DNA of 64,000 nucleotides from Porticoccus sp041395745 (GTDB lineage: Bacteria; Pseudomonadota; Gammaproteobacteria; Pseudomonadales; Porticoccaceae): assembly GCA_041395745.1 (NCBI GenBank), contig JAWKZV010000002.1:124001-188000 (forward strand), in the 5' to 3' direction. A program made the translations under genes and the position numbers. The notes beneath the pieces were generated by a model that was not told the DNA's origin, searched no databases, and worked only from the letters and a program-made list of their open reading frames with translations. Shown here in pieces: positions 26,415-35,029 of this stretch (positions are counted from its first letter, which is position 1; each line of letters opens with the position of its first letter).

Positions 26415-27650
26415 TTACACGAGTACTTCGACGGGATCGGGATGGCTCAAAAAGTGGTGAGGACTGGCGGTGTAGCCATAGGCTCCGGACTGGAACACCA
26501 CAATCAGATCTCCGGTTTGCACCTCCGGGAGGTCGTACTTGTCGGCCAGAATGTCCAACGGTGTACAGAGTGGGCCGACGACATTGACCGGGGGTTTATT
26601 GTCTCCGCTGACGCGATTGCCGATACAGACAGGGTAGTTTTTGCGAATCACCTGTCCGAAATTGCCTGATGCTGCCAGGTGGTGATGCAGTCCACCATTG
26701 GTGATGGCATAGGTAGTGCCGCGGGAGGTTTTTACATCCACAACCTGGCAGACATAAATTCCCGCTTCGCCTACCAGATAGCGCCCCAGTTCGATGACAA
26801 TTTCTGTCTCCGGGAAAGCGGGCCGGTACCGGGCAAGCAGGTTGTTCAGGTTGTCGGCTACCGGTTGCAGGTCCAGGCGCTCTTCACCGGGGAAATAAGG
26901 GATGCCGAATCCGCCGCCGATATTGAGCCAGCGAAGCGGTGTTGGCGCGAACTCTGCCAGCTGGCTGGCCAGCAGGAAGGTGTTTGTTTGGGCTTCAATG
27001 AGTGCGTCCGCCCGGAGGTTCTGGGAGCCGCTGAAAATATGGAAGCCCTGGAAGTTCAGGTCGAGCTCTCCCAGTCGTTTTAACATGTTGGGCACGCGTT
27101 CGGCATCGACGCCAAACGGTTTTGGACCGCCAGCCATTTTCATACCGGAGGTCTTCAATTCGAAGTCAGGATTGACGCGGATTGCGACATTGGCCCGATG
27201 GCCTGATGCCTGGCAGATATTCGCCAGGCGTTCCATCTCGCCCTCGGATTCCAGGTTGATGATAATGCCGGCGGCAGCCGCTGCTTGCAGTTCAATGTCA
27301 TTCTTTCCTGGTCCCGCAAAGCTGATATTCGTGGGGGCAATGCCGGTATCCAGGGCAACCCGTAGCTCCTTGAGTGATGCCACATCAAGCCCGTCGGTCA
27401 ACCTCGAAAGGTGCTGTACCACTGCGGGCATGGGATTCGCTTTCATGGCATAGTGAAGATGTATGCCATCGGGCAAGATTGAGCGAAGTTCTGCGACGCG
27501 GTCGGTCATTAACTGGCGGTCGTAGGCATAAAAGGGAGTCTGACCCACCCTGTCGGCAAGTTTCCGGACGCCCATGCCTCCCACCTGGAGCTGGTTGTCT
27601 TTCACCTGGAATTGATCCATCGGGATGTGTTGGGGTGGCATCTTGCTCAT
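26415..27650 (-). CDS. PLP-dependent decarboxylase, exosortase A-associated
   Basis: 411 residues, fold-type III (alanine-racemase-like) decarboxylase in the DapDC/ODC group, close to the XrtA-associated TIGR03099 family. Lysine 70 in HYAMKANPMP should bind PLP. HIFSGSQ, GGGFGIPYF and the phosphate-binding ELGRYLVGEAGIYV follow, and GPLCTPLD near residue 340 supplies the substrate-contacting Cys and Asp. It overlaps the acyl ligase stop by ATGA (27647-27650), which fixes the start. Decarboxylation of an amino acid would give an amine that could feed the amidotransferase-like enzyme of the same operon (inference); the substrate amino acid is not evident. Confidence 0.9.
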   Translation of the reverse strand: MSKMPPQHIPMDQFQVKDNQLQVGGMGVRKLADRVGQTPFYAYDRQLMTDRVAELRSILPDGIHLHYAMKANPMPAVVQHLSRLTDGLDVASLKELRVALDTGIAPTNISFAGPGKNDIELQAAAAAGIIINLESEGEMERLANICQASGHRANVAIRVNPDFELKTSGMKMAGGPKPFGVDAERVPNMLKRLGELDLNFQGFHIFSGSQNLRADALIEAQTNTFLLASQLAEFAPTPLRWLNIGGGFGIPYFPGEERLDLQPVADNLNNLLARYRPAFPETEIVIELGRYLVGEAGIYVCQVVDVKTSRGTTYAITNGGLHHHLAASGNFGQVIRKNYPVCIGNRVSGDNKPPVNVVGPLCTPLDILADKYDLPEVQTGDLIVVFQSGAYGYTASPHHFLSHPDPVEVLV

Positions 27651-29233
27651 GAGCTGGCTTCCAGAAACAGGTCCGCGTTTTCAGTGGAAAGGCGCTTGCG
27701 ATCTATTTTGCCATTCTGGTTATGGGGCATTTCGTCCAGTAACAGAATTTTCTGTGGGACCATGAAATTGGGCAGCTCTTTTTTGCAATGGTCGAGAATG
27801 TCTTTTTCTGTGAGCTGCTCATTGCCCTGAATGACGAGGAGAATGGCCTGGCCGATGGTTGGGTGGGCAAGGCCAATCGCCGCCGCCTCTCTGACGCCCG
27901 AAAGATTGTAGACGACTTCCTCCACCTCCGACGGGCTGACACGATAACCGGAGGTTTTGATCATTTCATCCAGCCGGCTAATGAAATACAGGTACCCCTC
28001 CTCATCGCGACGAACCTGATCGCCGGACCACACAGCAATTTCCTGTAGGGGGATTTCCGAGGGACGACCCGGGCTCGGCTTGAACCGTTCCGCAGTTTTT
28101 GTAGTGTCGTTCCAGTAACCCATGGCAACCAGTGAGCCGCGATGGACGAGTTCGCCCGGTTCGCCAGGCGCGCATTCACTGCCGTCTTTTCTTACCACCA
28201 GAATTTCGGCATTGGGGATGGCTTTGCCGATGGAGTCAGGCCTGCTGTCAATCTGGTCCGGGGGCAGGTAGGTTGAACGGAATGCTTCGGTTAGACCGTA
28301 CATGAGGAATACCCGTGTATTCGGTAAGGCGGTCCTCAATCTGGAGGTGGTGGCCTGGGGCATGGCGCCGCCGCTATTGGTGATATAGCGCAGGGAGGAA
28401 GCCGTGGACTCCGGCCACTCCAGTTGGGCAAGCTGGTTCCAGATGGGCGGAACTGCTGCCAGTCCCGTGATGCGGTGTTGATCGACAGCGCGGATAACAT
28501 CACGGGGGAGAAGGTAATCCATCAGGGTGACGGAGGCTCCCACAGAAAAAGCGGTGGTGAGCTGGCTGAGTCCGTAATCAAAGCTGAATGGTAATACAGC
28601 GAGGAGCCTGTCTTCCTGCCTGTTGCCAAGATAAGAGGCGACACTCCTTGCACCTGTCACCATGTTTTTGTGCGACAGGACGACGCCTTTCGGATTGCCA
28701 GTGCTACCTGACGTGTAAAGGATAGCCACCATGTCCCCATCAATATGATTGTGAGGGTCGGGTGAGGCGTCTGTGGCCAGGGCATGCTCCCATCCGAGCA
28801 GGGCACAATGGTCGGGTACGGAGGCTGTTGGTGATTCGCTATCTACAACAATTACAGCTTTCAAGTCCGGGCAGGTAGGCAGTATGTCTGCCAGCTGCGA
28901 AAGCCGTTGCGCTGATGTGACCAGGATTCTTACGTTGCAATCGCGAAGGATATAGGCGACCTGCTGAGGTTTCAGTAACGGATTAATCGGTACAAAAACC
29001 CCTCCGGCCCTGGCTGCTCCAAAGATGGTGAACACGTTTTCAGGCAGCTTGGGTAGGTAGGTGGCGACCCGGTCATTTCGTTTCAGTCCCAGTGACAACA
29101 AACCGCTGGTCAGATTTCCGACTTCCCGATCGAGCTCAGCGTAGCTGAACAGCGTCTCCTTGATTTTCAGAGCTGGGGCGTCGGGCGTTTGGTAGGCCTG
29201 GCGGGTTATCAACTGATGAAGTAGGTCTGACAT
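27647..29233 (-). CDS. acyl-CoA ligase (AMP-forming), exosortase A-associated
   Basis: 528 residues from the ATG at 29233 (MSDLLHQLI). A longer open frame to 29473 runs through the 9-bp tandem repeat and is not real coding. Adenylate-forming enzyme with the P-loop YTSGSTGNPKG, MYGLTEAFRSTYL, the GxYW-like SGDQVRRDEEGYLYFISRLDEMIKTSGYRVSP hinge, and the C-terminal catalytic lysine in NGKIDRK. It matches the XrtA-associated TIGR03098 family. It is the first gene of the operon 29233-22399 and probably loads the acyl carrier protein encoded at 26001. A sigma-70 -10 box (29294-29289) lies about 55 bp upstream. Confidence 0.9.
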   Translation of the reverse strand: MSDLLHQLITRQAYQTPDAPALKIKETLFSYAELDREVGNLTSGLLSLGLKRNDRVATYLPKLPENVFTIFGAARAGGVFVPINPLLKPQQVAYILRDCNVRILVTSAQRLSQLADILPTCPDLKAVIVVDSESPTASVPDHCALLGWEHALATDASPDPHNHIDGDMVAILYTSGSTGNPKGVVLSHKNMVTGARSVASYLGNRQEDRLLAVLPFSFDYGLSQLTTAFSVGASVTLMDYLLPRDVIRAVDQHRITGLAAVPPIWNQLAQLEWPESTASSLRYITNSGGAMPQATTSRLRTALPNTRVFLMYGLTEAFRSTYLPPDQIDSRPDSIGKAIPNAEILVVRKDGSECAPGEPGELVHRGSLVAMGYWNDTTKTAERFKPSPGRPSEIPLQEIAVWSGDQVRRDEEGYLYFISRLDEMIKTSGYRVSPSEVEEVVYNLSGVREAAAIGLAHPTIGQAILLVIQGNEQLTEKDILDHCKKELPNFMVPQKILLLDEMPHNQNGKIDRKRLSTENADLFLEASS

Positions 29234-29288
29234 CGACGGCTGTGTCCAATTTGAGCTTGCTTCCCATCTCTGGGTCTGGTCGCGACCG

Positions 29289-29294
29289 ATTATA
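29289..29294 (-). promoter_or_regulatory. sigma-70-type -10 box for the acyl-ligase operon
   Basis: Read on the minus strand this is a perfect TATAAT, about 55 bases before the acyl-ligase ATG. The -35 region, at a spacing of about 18, reads TTACGT and is weak. The 9-bp repeat array begins immediately upstream of that -35 region, where an activator or UP element would sit. Confidence 0.5.
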
Positions 29295-29320
29295 GCGATT
29301 TTTCCGAAATGCACGTAACC

Positions 29321-29424
29321 TGTGGTCTTTGTGGTCTTTGTGGTCTTTGTGGTCTTTGTGGTCTTTGTGGTCTTTGTGGTCTTTGTGGTCTTTGTGGTCT
29401 TTGTGGTCTTTGTGGTCTTTGTGG
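29321..29424 (+). repeat. 9-bp tandem repeat, 11 full copies, in a divergent promoter region
   Basis: Unit TCTTTGTGG, eleven perfect copies from 29326 to 29424 preceded by a partial TGTGG (29321-29325). It lies between the divergently transcribed acyl-ligase (ATG 29233, minus) and the S1C protease (ATG 29449, plus). Perfect identity among units indicates recent expansion and suggests a variable-number repeat. The unit is a multiple of three, so several frames stay open through it (WSL, TTK and KDH repeats), but none of these looks like genuine protein. Confidence 0.95.
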
Positions 29425-29448
29425 TCGCTGGGTAGAAGATATTCCGTG

Positions 29449-30240
29449 ATGAGTAGGCATTCTTTTGGGGCAATGTGCATTTTTATTATGGCGATATCGG
29501 CTGTTGGTTCAGCATTTGCCGGGTTGCCGGAGACCATTGCCAGGGTGAAGCCCAGCATTGTCGGGATAGGTTCAGTTTTTCCAGTCAAGGCGGCCAAGTT
29601 TGTTAACAGTCCAATGACATTGCGTGGTACCGGTTTCGTGGTTGGGAATGGTCGCCAGGTTGTTACTAATTTTCATGCTATTCAGAAGCCCCTGGATGAG
29701 AGTGCTGGAGAGCTTCTGGCGGTTTTTACTGGGGAAGGAAAAAATGCCAGGGTTTATCCTGCGAGGATTGTTCGCACTGATCCGTCCCATGATCTGGCGC
29801 TTCTGGAATTCAATGGTGACGCCCTCCCTGCCATGACCCTAAACATGTCGCGCTCTGTCAGAGAAGGTGAGGATATCGTCTTTACAGGCTTTCCTATCGG
29901 ACTTGTTCTCGGGCTTCAACCGGTGACTCACCGGGGTATTGTCTCGGCGGTGACGCCAATCGTGATGCCGGCGTTGTCTGCGAAAATGTTGACGCCGGAG
30001 CAGATTAAAAGAGCCCGTGAGCCATTCAATGTTTATCAGCTGGATGCAACGGCTTATCCCGGCAATAGTGGCAGCCCGGTATATGATCCGGAGACAGGGG
30101 AAGTGTTGGCGGTAATCAACAGTGTTTTCGTTAAGGAAAGCCGGGAGTCGATGCTTTCCGATCCATCAAATATCAGCTACGCAATACCCGTGGTTTATAT
30201 TCGGGCCTTGGTTGACGGGCCAGGCGCGGCTCAGCAATAA
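29449..30240 (+). CDS. secreted trypsin-like serine protease (S1C, HtrA/DegP-like, no PDZ)
   Basis: 263 residues from the ATG at 29449, 24 bp after the tandem repeat. The N-terminus (about 25 residues, FIMAISAVGSAFAG) is a signal peptide. The catalytic triad is visible: H in TNFHAI, D in SHDLALLEF and S in YPGNSGSPV. The length stops right after the protease domain, with no PDZ domain. The open frame extends back to a TTG at 29329 through the repeat (eleven WSL units); I reject that start. It is followed 30 bp later by the polymerase-like gene at 30271. It may process exported proteins of the PEP-CTERM/EPS machinery (inference). Confidence 0.83.
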   Translation: MSRHSFGAMCIFIMAISAVGSAFAGLPETIARVKPSIVGIGSVFPVKAAKFVNSPMTLRGTGFVVGNGRQVVTNFHAIQKPLDESAGELLAVFTGEGKNARVYPARIVRTDPSHDLALLEFNGDALPAMTLNMSRSVREGEDIVFTGFPIGLVLGLQPVTHRGIVSAVTPIVMPALSAKMLTPEQIKRAREPFNVYQLDATAYPGNSGSPVYDPETGEVLAVINSVFVKESRESMLSDPSNISYAIPVVYIRALVDGPGAAQQ

Positions 30241-30270
30241 CCATTCAGAATAATTGATGCGGGGCAGCAA

Positions 30271-32568
30271 GTGACAGACATGGAGACGATGGCTGGACAG
30301 TCAAATGGTGTTTCTCTGGGCCGGTGGCTTATGGCTATTCCCGGCATCGGGTTGCTGCTGCTCTCGCTGCGCCCGTTCCTTGACTTTCCTGTGGTGGGGC
30401 AATGGCTGCTGGTTGCGGGAGCCGGCTACTTCGCACTGTTATACCTTTTTCCTCGCTGCTGGTTGCTGATCCTACCATTAATAACAGTATCCCTTGATTT
30501 TGCGACTTATACGGGGCGGTTTCTCTTTAATGAATACGACCTGTTTTTTTTAATCACGATTTCGTATGCATTGATCAGCGGCCGTTTTGATATAGGAATT
30601 ATCCGGCGCAAATGGGCGTTCACGCTGGTTGCGGTATATATGGCTGTGGTGTTTTCAACCTTCAAAGCGTGGTCCGTTTTCCTGTTTCCTCCGGAAGCGA
30701 CTGAAAGCAACCCATACTACCTCCCAGAATATGGATACAGGCTGGTCAGAGGGATGCTGTGGGCACTTCTGATCACGCCATTGTGGGTGCACCTATTCAA
30801 AAAAGACAAACAGCAGACCATTCTCTGGTTCCTTGTGGGGCAATGTGTGGCAGCGTTGATGCTGGGGGGCATAATTCTCTGGGAGCGTGGTTCACTTGGC
30901 GTCTTGCTATCGGGTGCTGCTTGGTATCACATCGTCAATTCCGTTCTGGATTTGAGCTCTGCCTACCGCACTACCGGCATATTTTCCGGTATGCACACGG
31001 GTGGGGAGATTATTGATGGCGTGTTGTTATTGTTACTTCCGGCCACGCTCTATGGTCTGGTACAGGGCGACAGGCTCTGGCTGAAGGCGCTGGCGTTGAT
31101 AGCATTCTGTGCGCTGGCATACAGCGCCACGGTCGGATTTACCCGGGCCACCTACGTGAGTTTTTTCCTCTCATGCAGCGCTTTTGCGGTGCTGTTCATT
31201 TTTTCACGCAAACTGGCAGGGTTGCACCGGCAGGATATTCCTTATTTGCATGGCCTCGGTGTTTTAATGGTCGGCCTGGTTGCCGCCTTTCTTTCATTTT
31301 CCCGCGGGGGTAGTTTCGCGCTGGCAGCCTGTAGTGGCCTGGTTTTTATTGCCATGGCAGGCGTTATGATGATGCGCTTTCATCGCCTCCTTTCTGGTGC
31401 GTGCTGGTTGCTGGGTGGAGTTGCAATGGTGACATTAGCGGTGAAATCCCACCTGGACAGCCGTTGGATTGAGTCTTCAATGATGTGGGCGGGTGTTATT
31501 GCGATAGCGCAGATCTGTTTTTTTGTGATGACAATATGGTTGTTTCTGCGTCTGCGTCACCAGAACGTATTTAATAATCTGATGGTGATGGTCTTGTTGA
31601 TCATGCTGCCTGCCATTTTTGCCATGGCACTTGGTGGCTACAAGATCAAGGAGCGGATGACGACGGCTTTTGAGGATCTTGATACCCGAATGTCGCATTG
31701 GCAGGACGTTGCTGCGAGTTCATCCGGGGGCGTGATGGTGGATTTGATTGGAAACGGCACCGGCACATTCCCCGCAAATTATGCCTACCATTTTCCTGAT
31801 GTGGTGAAAAAGGTAGGCAGTTTCGTGGTGATGAATGAGGGTGACAAAGCCTATCTCAGAATGGGGGTGGGTGAGGATCTCGCTTTTGGCCAGCGTGTTT
31901 CTGTGACACCCTCTTCAGAATACAAGTTGAAACTTCTCGCAAGAGCAGATGATAAAGCCAGGTTGGCAGTTTATGTTTGTGAAAGAAACCTGATTTTCGC
32001 CAGCGAATTTCGATCCAATTGCAATGCAAAATCTATTCGTTTTGAGGATACGGAAGGCCTTTTCAAACCATTTTCGTTAACTGTCGATTCGGAAGAGGTT
32101 GGTGCACGTCATCCCTGGGCTCGCTGGCCAACCACCGTGTATTTCAAAAATGTCTCCAAACAGGCAGTTATTGAAATTGATAATGTGATGTTTGAGTTGG
32201 ATGAGAGCAATCTGCTCTACAACGGCGATTTTTCAGCTGGGCTTGATGGGTGGTTCTTTTATAACGATTTCCAGCACCTGCCGTGGCACGTTAAAAATAT
32301 CTACGTCCAGTCATGGTATGACAATGGCTGGATTGGATTGGTCATTTTCCTCACTTTGGGAGTATGCGTTGCGCTGTTGCCTGTTTTTCGGCCCCGGCTT
32401 TCTCCCATGTATGTCGTATTTTCGGTAGGAATTATCGGCATTGGTGTGTTCGGATTTTTTGGTTCGCCTCTGGATTCTGCCAGAGTTAGTTGGCTGTTCT
32501 ATTTCTATTTATTTGCAGCTCTTTTGAGACCATCTGATGTTGATTCCAGTGAGACGCTTGCGCAGTGA
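30271..32568 (+). CDS. large O-antigen-ligase/polymerase-like membrane protein with periplasmic domain
   Basis: 765 residues from a GTG preceded by GGGG; ATG codons at 30280 and 30289 are alternatives. About 12 membrane segments fill residues 15-465, in the pattern of Wzy/O-antigen ligases. A soluble region of about 200 residues (about 470-680) follows, beta-rich and CBM/jelly-roll-like (VGSFVVMNEGDKAYLRM, VIEIDNVMFELDESNLLYNGDFSAGLDGWFF), and then three more membrane segments. The inserted periplasmic domain is unlike the smaller polymerase candidate at 1331, so the window holds two polymerase/ligase candidates. A GTGA overlap couples it to the LMW phosphatase gene. One of the two proteins may polymerise and the other ligate the polysaccharide. 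Confidence 0.75.
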   Translation: MTDMETMAGQSNGVSLGRWLMAIPGIGLLLLSLRPFLDFPVVGQWLLVAGAGYFALLYLFPRCWLLILPLITVSLDFATYTGRFLFNEYDLFFLITISYALISGRFDIGIIRRKWAFTLVAVYMAVVFSTFKAWSVFLFPPEATESNPYYLPEYGYRLVRGMLWALLITPLWVHLFKKDKQQTILWFLVGQCVAALMLGGIILWERGSLGVLLSGAAWYHIVNSVLDLSSAYRTTGIFSGMHTGGEIIDGVLLLLLPATLYGLVQGDRLWLKALALIAFCALAYSATVGFTRATYVSFFLSCSAFAVLFIFSRKLAGLHRQDIPYLHGLGVLMVGLVAAFLSFSRGGSFALAACSGLVFIAMAGVMMMRFHRLLSGACWLLGGVAMVTLAVKSHLDSRWIESSMMWAGVIAIAQICFFVMTIWLFLRLRHQNVFNNLMVMVLLIMLPAIFAMALGGYKIKERMTTAFEDLDTRMSHWQDVAASSSGGVMVDLIGNGTGTFPANYAYHFPDVVKKVGSFVVMNEGDKAYLRMGVGEDLAFGQRVSVTPSSEYKLKLLARADDKARLAVYVCERNLIFASEFRSNCNAKSIRFEDTEGLFKPFSLTVDSEEVGARHPWARWPTTVYFKNVSKQAVIEIDNVMFELDESNLLYNGDFSAGLDGWFFYNDFQHLPWHVKNIYVQSWYDNGWIGLVIFLTLGVCVALLPVFRPRLSPMYVVFSVGIIGIGVFGFFGSPLDSARVSWLFYFYLFAALLRPSDVDSSETLAQ

Positions 32569-33068
32569 TACAAAAAATTTCCCTGCTGATGGTTTGTCGC
32601 CACAATATTTGCCGGTCACCGATGGCTGAAGGCCTTATGAAGCATGCCCTGAGAGATGTCGGCTTGAGGTGGAAGGTGAAGGTCGCATCTGCTGGAACCC
32701 ACGTGGACTTATCCGGACAACGCACGGATGAAAGAGCGAGAAAAGTAGCTGCTGAGCACGGTGTTCGGCTGGGAAAAGGGCGCTCCAGGCCGATTAAGCC
32801 CGCTGACTTTGAAAAATTTGATTATATCTTTGCCATGGATCAAGAAAATCTCGCTAATCTGTTGGGAATATGTCCAGAGGACAAGAGGTACAAAGTGAGA
32901 TTGCTGATGGAGTTTGCCGGTCATGGTGAATTGTCGGACGTGCCGGATCCCTACTATGGAAATTTCCGGGGGTTTGAGAATGTCTTTCATCTGTTGGAAG
33001 GTGCCATAGAGGGTGTTATCCAGCGGAAAGTCCTGCCTGTATTGAGCAACTCGTTCACCCAAGTTTAA
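32565..33068 (+). CDS. low-molecular-weight protein tyrosine phosphatase (Wzb-like)
   Basis: 167 residues from a GTG overlapping the previous stop (GTGA); the next ATG is too close to the P-loop. The P-loop is CRHNICRSP (C11, R17), and the general-acid loop is in DVPDPYYG near residue 126. Such phosphatases act on bacterial tyrosine kinases (Wzc/BY-kinases) that control EPS chain length, or on sugar phosphates. No tyrosine kinase is seen in the window. It is a second LMW-PTP besides the one fused to ATP-grasp at 8460, and its active-site loop differs (RHNIC against YGNIN). Confidence 0.9.
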   Translation: MIQKISLLMVCRHNICRSPMAEGLMKHALRDVGLRWKVKVASAGTHVDLSGQRTDERARKVAAEHGVRLGKGRSRPIKPADFEKFDYIFAMDQENLANLLGICPEDKRYKVRLLMEFAGHGELSDVPDPYYGNFRGFENVFHLLEGAIEGVIQRKVLPVLSNSFTQV

Positions 33069-33274
33069 GTTGACACTTGGTCCGTGAACTGCTTTCTTGT
33101 CTTCTTGTGAATCAATCGTCACTTTGGGTGGTTGATGGTTAACAAAACTCTTCTGCGATATATGGGATGTGTTCGGTTTATAGCCGAATGCTACTTTCCG
33201 AAGTTCAAGAATAGGTGTGCCCAATTGGTTGGTTCAGCAGTTTGCCGAAGGGAACGGGGTTGCAAAAAAACGAT
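33069..33274 (+). promoter_or_regulatory. intergenic region with a sigma-54-like promoter before the PEP-CTERM acyltransferase
   Basis: At 33078-33093 the sequence is TGGTCCG-N4-CTGCT. The GG (33079-33080) and GC (33091-33092) are exactly 12 bases apart, as sigma-54 -24/-12 elements require. Against the consensus TGGCACG-N4-TTGCW it differs at three positions. A start near 33104 would give a leader of about 170 bases before the ATG at 33275. The rest of the region shows nothing I recognise. Confidence 0.5.
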
Positions 33275-34066
33275 ATGACAGTAACTACTTTATCTCTAGC
33301 TGACAGTTTCAGGCGTTATTTTCAGGTCAACCTGGCGTTGACAGAAGAACAGAAACAAGCGGCTTATGGTATTCGTTACCGGGTGTACTGCGAAGAATTT
33401 GGCTATGAGCCAATAGAAAGTTTTCCCTCCCAGATGGAGAGTGACAGATTTGACGCCAGGTCATTGCACTGCATCGTCAGGCATAAGGGGACAGGACGTG
33501 GCGCCGGTTGTGTTCGTCTGGTTTTCCCCCAAGCGGGAAGAGGTATAGATGACTTGCCTTTGGGGCTGTTTTGTGCGGATAGTCTTGATTATGCATTGTT
33601 GGGGCAGTTGGACTTGCCGGAATCGACAACCTGTGAGGTTTCCAGATTGGCGGTTGATACTGCGTTTCGCCGTCGAGCGGGTGAAGATCGGACGCGTTTT
33701 GGTGATGTTGATGCCATCGATTGTTCGTATCACGAGCGACGCACCTTCTCCCTGATTTCCGTGGCGGCATTCCTGGCGGCTACTGCGCTGACTGAACTTG
33801 CCGGGCGCACTAATGTGTTCGCCATGATGGAGCCATTTTTGCCGAGACTGTTAGCCAAGTCAGGAATCATATTTCGAAAAATAGGCAAAGAAATTGAGTA
33901 TCACGGTGCTCGGGCACCCTATTTTACAACCACCACCTCGGCAATAGATGGCATGCTTCCTGATTTAAGGAAGCTGTATGATGCCATCCATAGGGAGGTG
34001 AGTGAGGATTACCAGAAGCATCTGAGTACGGTTGCCGCGGCTTTGCCGTCGATCGCTTTAGTGTAG
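33275..34066 (+). CDS. PEP-CTERM/exosortase system-associated acyltransferase (N-acyl amino acid synthase type)
   Basis: 263 residues from the ATG at 33275; a GTG frame from 33215 adds 20 unlike residues. GNAT-fold relative of autoinducer synthases, matching the TIGR03694 type: AAYGIRYRVYCEEFGYEPIE near the start, FDARSLHCIVRHKGTGRGAGCVRLVFP, and CEVSRLAVDTAFRRR. Members linked to PEP-CTERM systems have been reported as long-chain N-acyl amino acid synthases that use acyl-ACP donors. Its own promoter is probably the sigma-54-like site at 33078. Co-occurrence with the THxN PEP-CTERM protein (36485) and PrsT (37616) is typical of the system. Confidence 0.9.
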   Translation: MTVTTLSLADSFRRYFQVNLALTEEQKQAAYGIRYRVYCEEFGYEPIESFPSQMESDRFDARSLHCIVRHKGTGRGAGCVRLVFPQAGRGIDDLPLGLFCADSLDYALLGQLDLPESTTCEVSRLAVDTAFRRRAGEDRTRFGDVDAIDCSYHERRTFSLISVAAFLAATALTELAGRTNVFAMMEPFLPRLLAKSGIIFRKIGKEIEYHGARAPYFTTTTSAIDGMLPDLRKLYDAIHREVSEDYQKHLSTVAAALPSIALV

Positions 34067-34166
34067 TTGATGACACCCATGACCCAGAACCGGGATGCCA
34101 TGTCATCTCCCATTTTGGCTGATGGTCAGGATAATAATCTGCTGCAAAGCATGCAGGTGGGGCTCG

Positions 34167-35027
34167 ATGTACGGCTTTGATTATCAGGAAGCATTTTCCA
34201 GAAACATCGGTTGGGTAACTGCCCGTGAACAACAGTTGCTTTCTTCAAAGCGGGTGGCCATTGCCGGGCTGGGCGGGGTAGGTGGAAGCCATCTGCTCAC
34301 ACTAACCCGTCTGGGGGTTGGCAGGTTTAATGTCGCTGATTTCGATATTTTTGAGCTTGCTAATTTCAACCGTCAGGCTGGAGCGAATATTCCCCATGTG
34401 GGCAGGGCAAAAGTTGATGTCCTGACGGAAATGGCGAAAGAGATTAATCCCGACCTGGAACTGTCGTCCTTTACGGATGGTGTCTCTCTGCAGAATATCG
34501 ATGCTTTCCTTTCCGGGGTGGATTTGTACGTTGACGGCCTGGACTTTTTTGCGCTGGATATTCGTCAGGCCGTTTTTTCCGCCTGTGCTGAACGTGGGAT
34601 CCCTGCGATCACCGCGGCGCCTTTGGGCATGGGTGTTGCGTTACTATGTTTTATGCCGGGCAAGATGACCTTTGAAGAGTATTTCCTGTTACGAGGCCAT
34701 TCAGAAGAAGAGCAATTGCTGAGATTTTTGCTCGGTTTGTCCCCGGCCATGTTCCAGACGAGTTATCTGGTTGAGAGGGAGGCCGTAGATTTGGCGGCCC
34801 ATAAGGGGCCGTCAACCATGATGGCTTGTGACCTTTGTGCCGGAGTTGCAGCTACGCATGCGTTGAAAATTCTGTTGCAGCGTGGACCCGTCTGGGCTGC
34901 CCCCTTCGGATTGCATTTTGATGCGTACCGTAATCGATTCAAGAAAACCTGGCGCCCTTGGGGTAATGCCAATCCTTTGCAGAAATTGGGGCTTATTATT
35001 GCAAAGAGGCGTTTGGGGCTCAGTTAG
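34167..35027 (+). CDS. ThiF/E1-like adenylyltransferase
   Basis: 286 residues from the ATG at 34167, which has an AGGTGGGG ribosome site; an in-frame ATG at 34095 is less likely. Rossmann nucleotide-binding motif GLGGVGGSHLLTLTRLG at about residues 33-49, then the metal/ATP aspartate in VADFDIFELANFNRQ. A candidate catalytic cysteine may lie in MACDLCAG near residue 222. The family adenylates C-terminal glycines of ubiquitin-like or small substrate proteins, but no such small protein is encoded nearby. The convergent nitroreductase-like gene is 2 bp away. ThiF and nitroreductase domains are fused in Rv1355c-type proteins, so these two genes may be the unfused form. Confidence 0.83.
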   Translation: MYGFDYQEAFSRNIGWVTAREQQLLSSKRVAIAGLGGVGGSHLLTLTRLGVGRFNVADFDIFELANFNRQAGANIPHVGRAKVDVLTEMAKEINPDLELSSFTDGVSLQNIDAFLSGVDLYVDGLDFFALDIRQAVFSACAERGIPAITAAPLGMGVALLCFMPGKMTFEEYFLLRGHSEEEQLLRFLLGLSPAMFQTSYLVEREAVDLAAHKGPSTMMACDLCAGVAATHALKILLQRGPVWAAPFGLHFDAYRNRFKKTWRPWGNANPLQKLGLIIAKRRLGLS

Positions 35028-35029
35028 TT

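Noticed and set aside
29136..29597. Open frames with KDH, TTK and WSL repeats across the tandem array
   Set aside because: All are simple read-through of a 9-bp repeat; the real starts at 29233 and 29449 have ordinary family N-termini.
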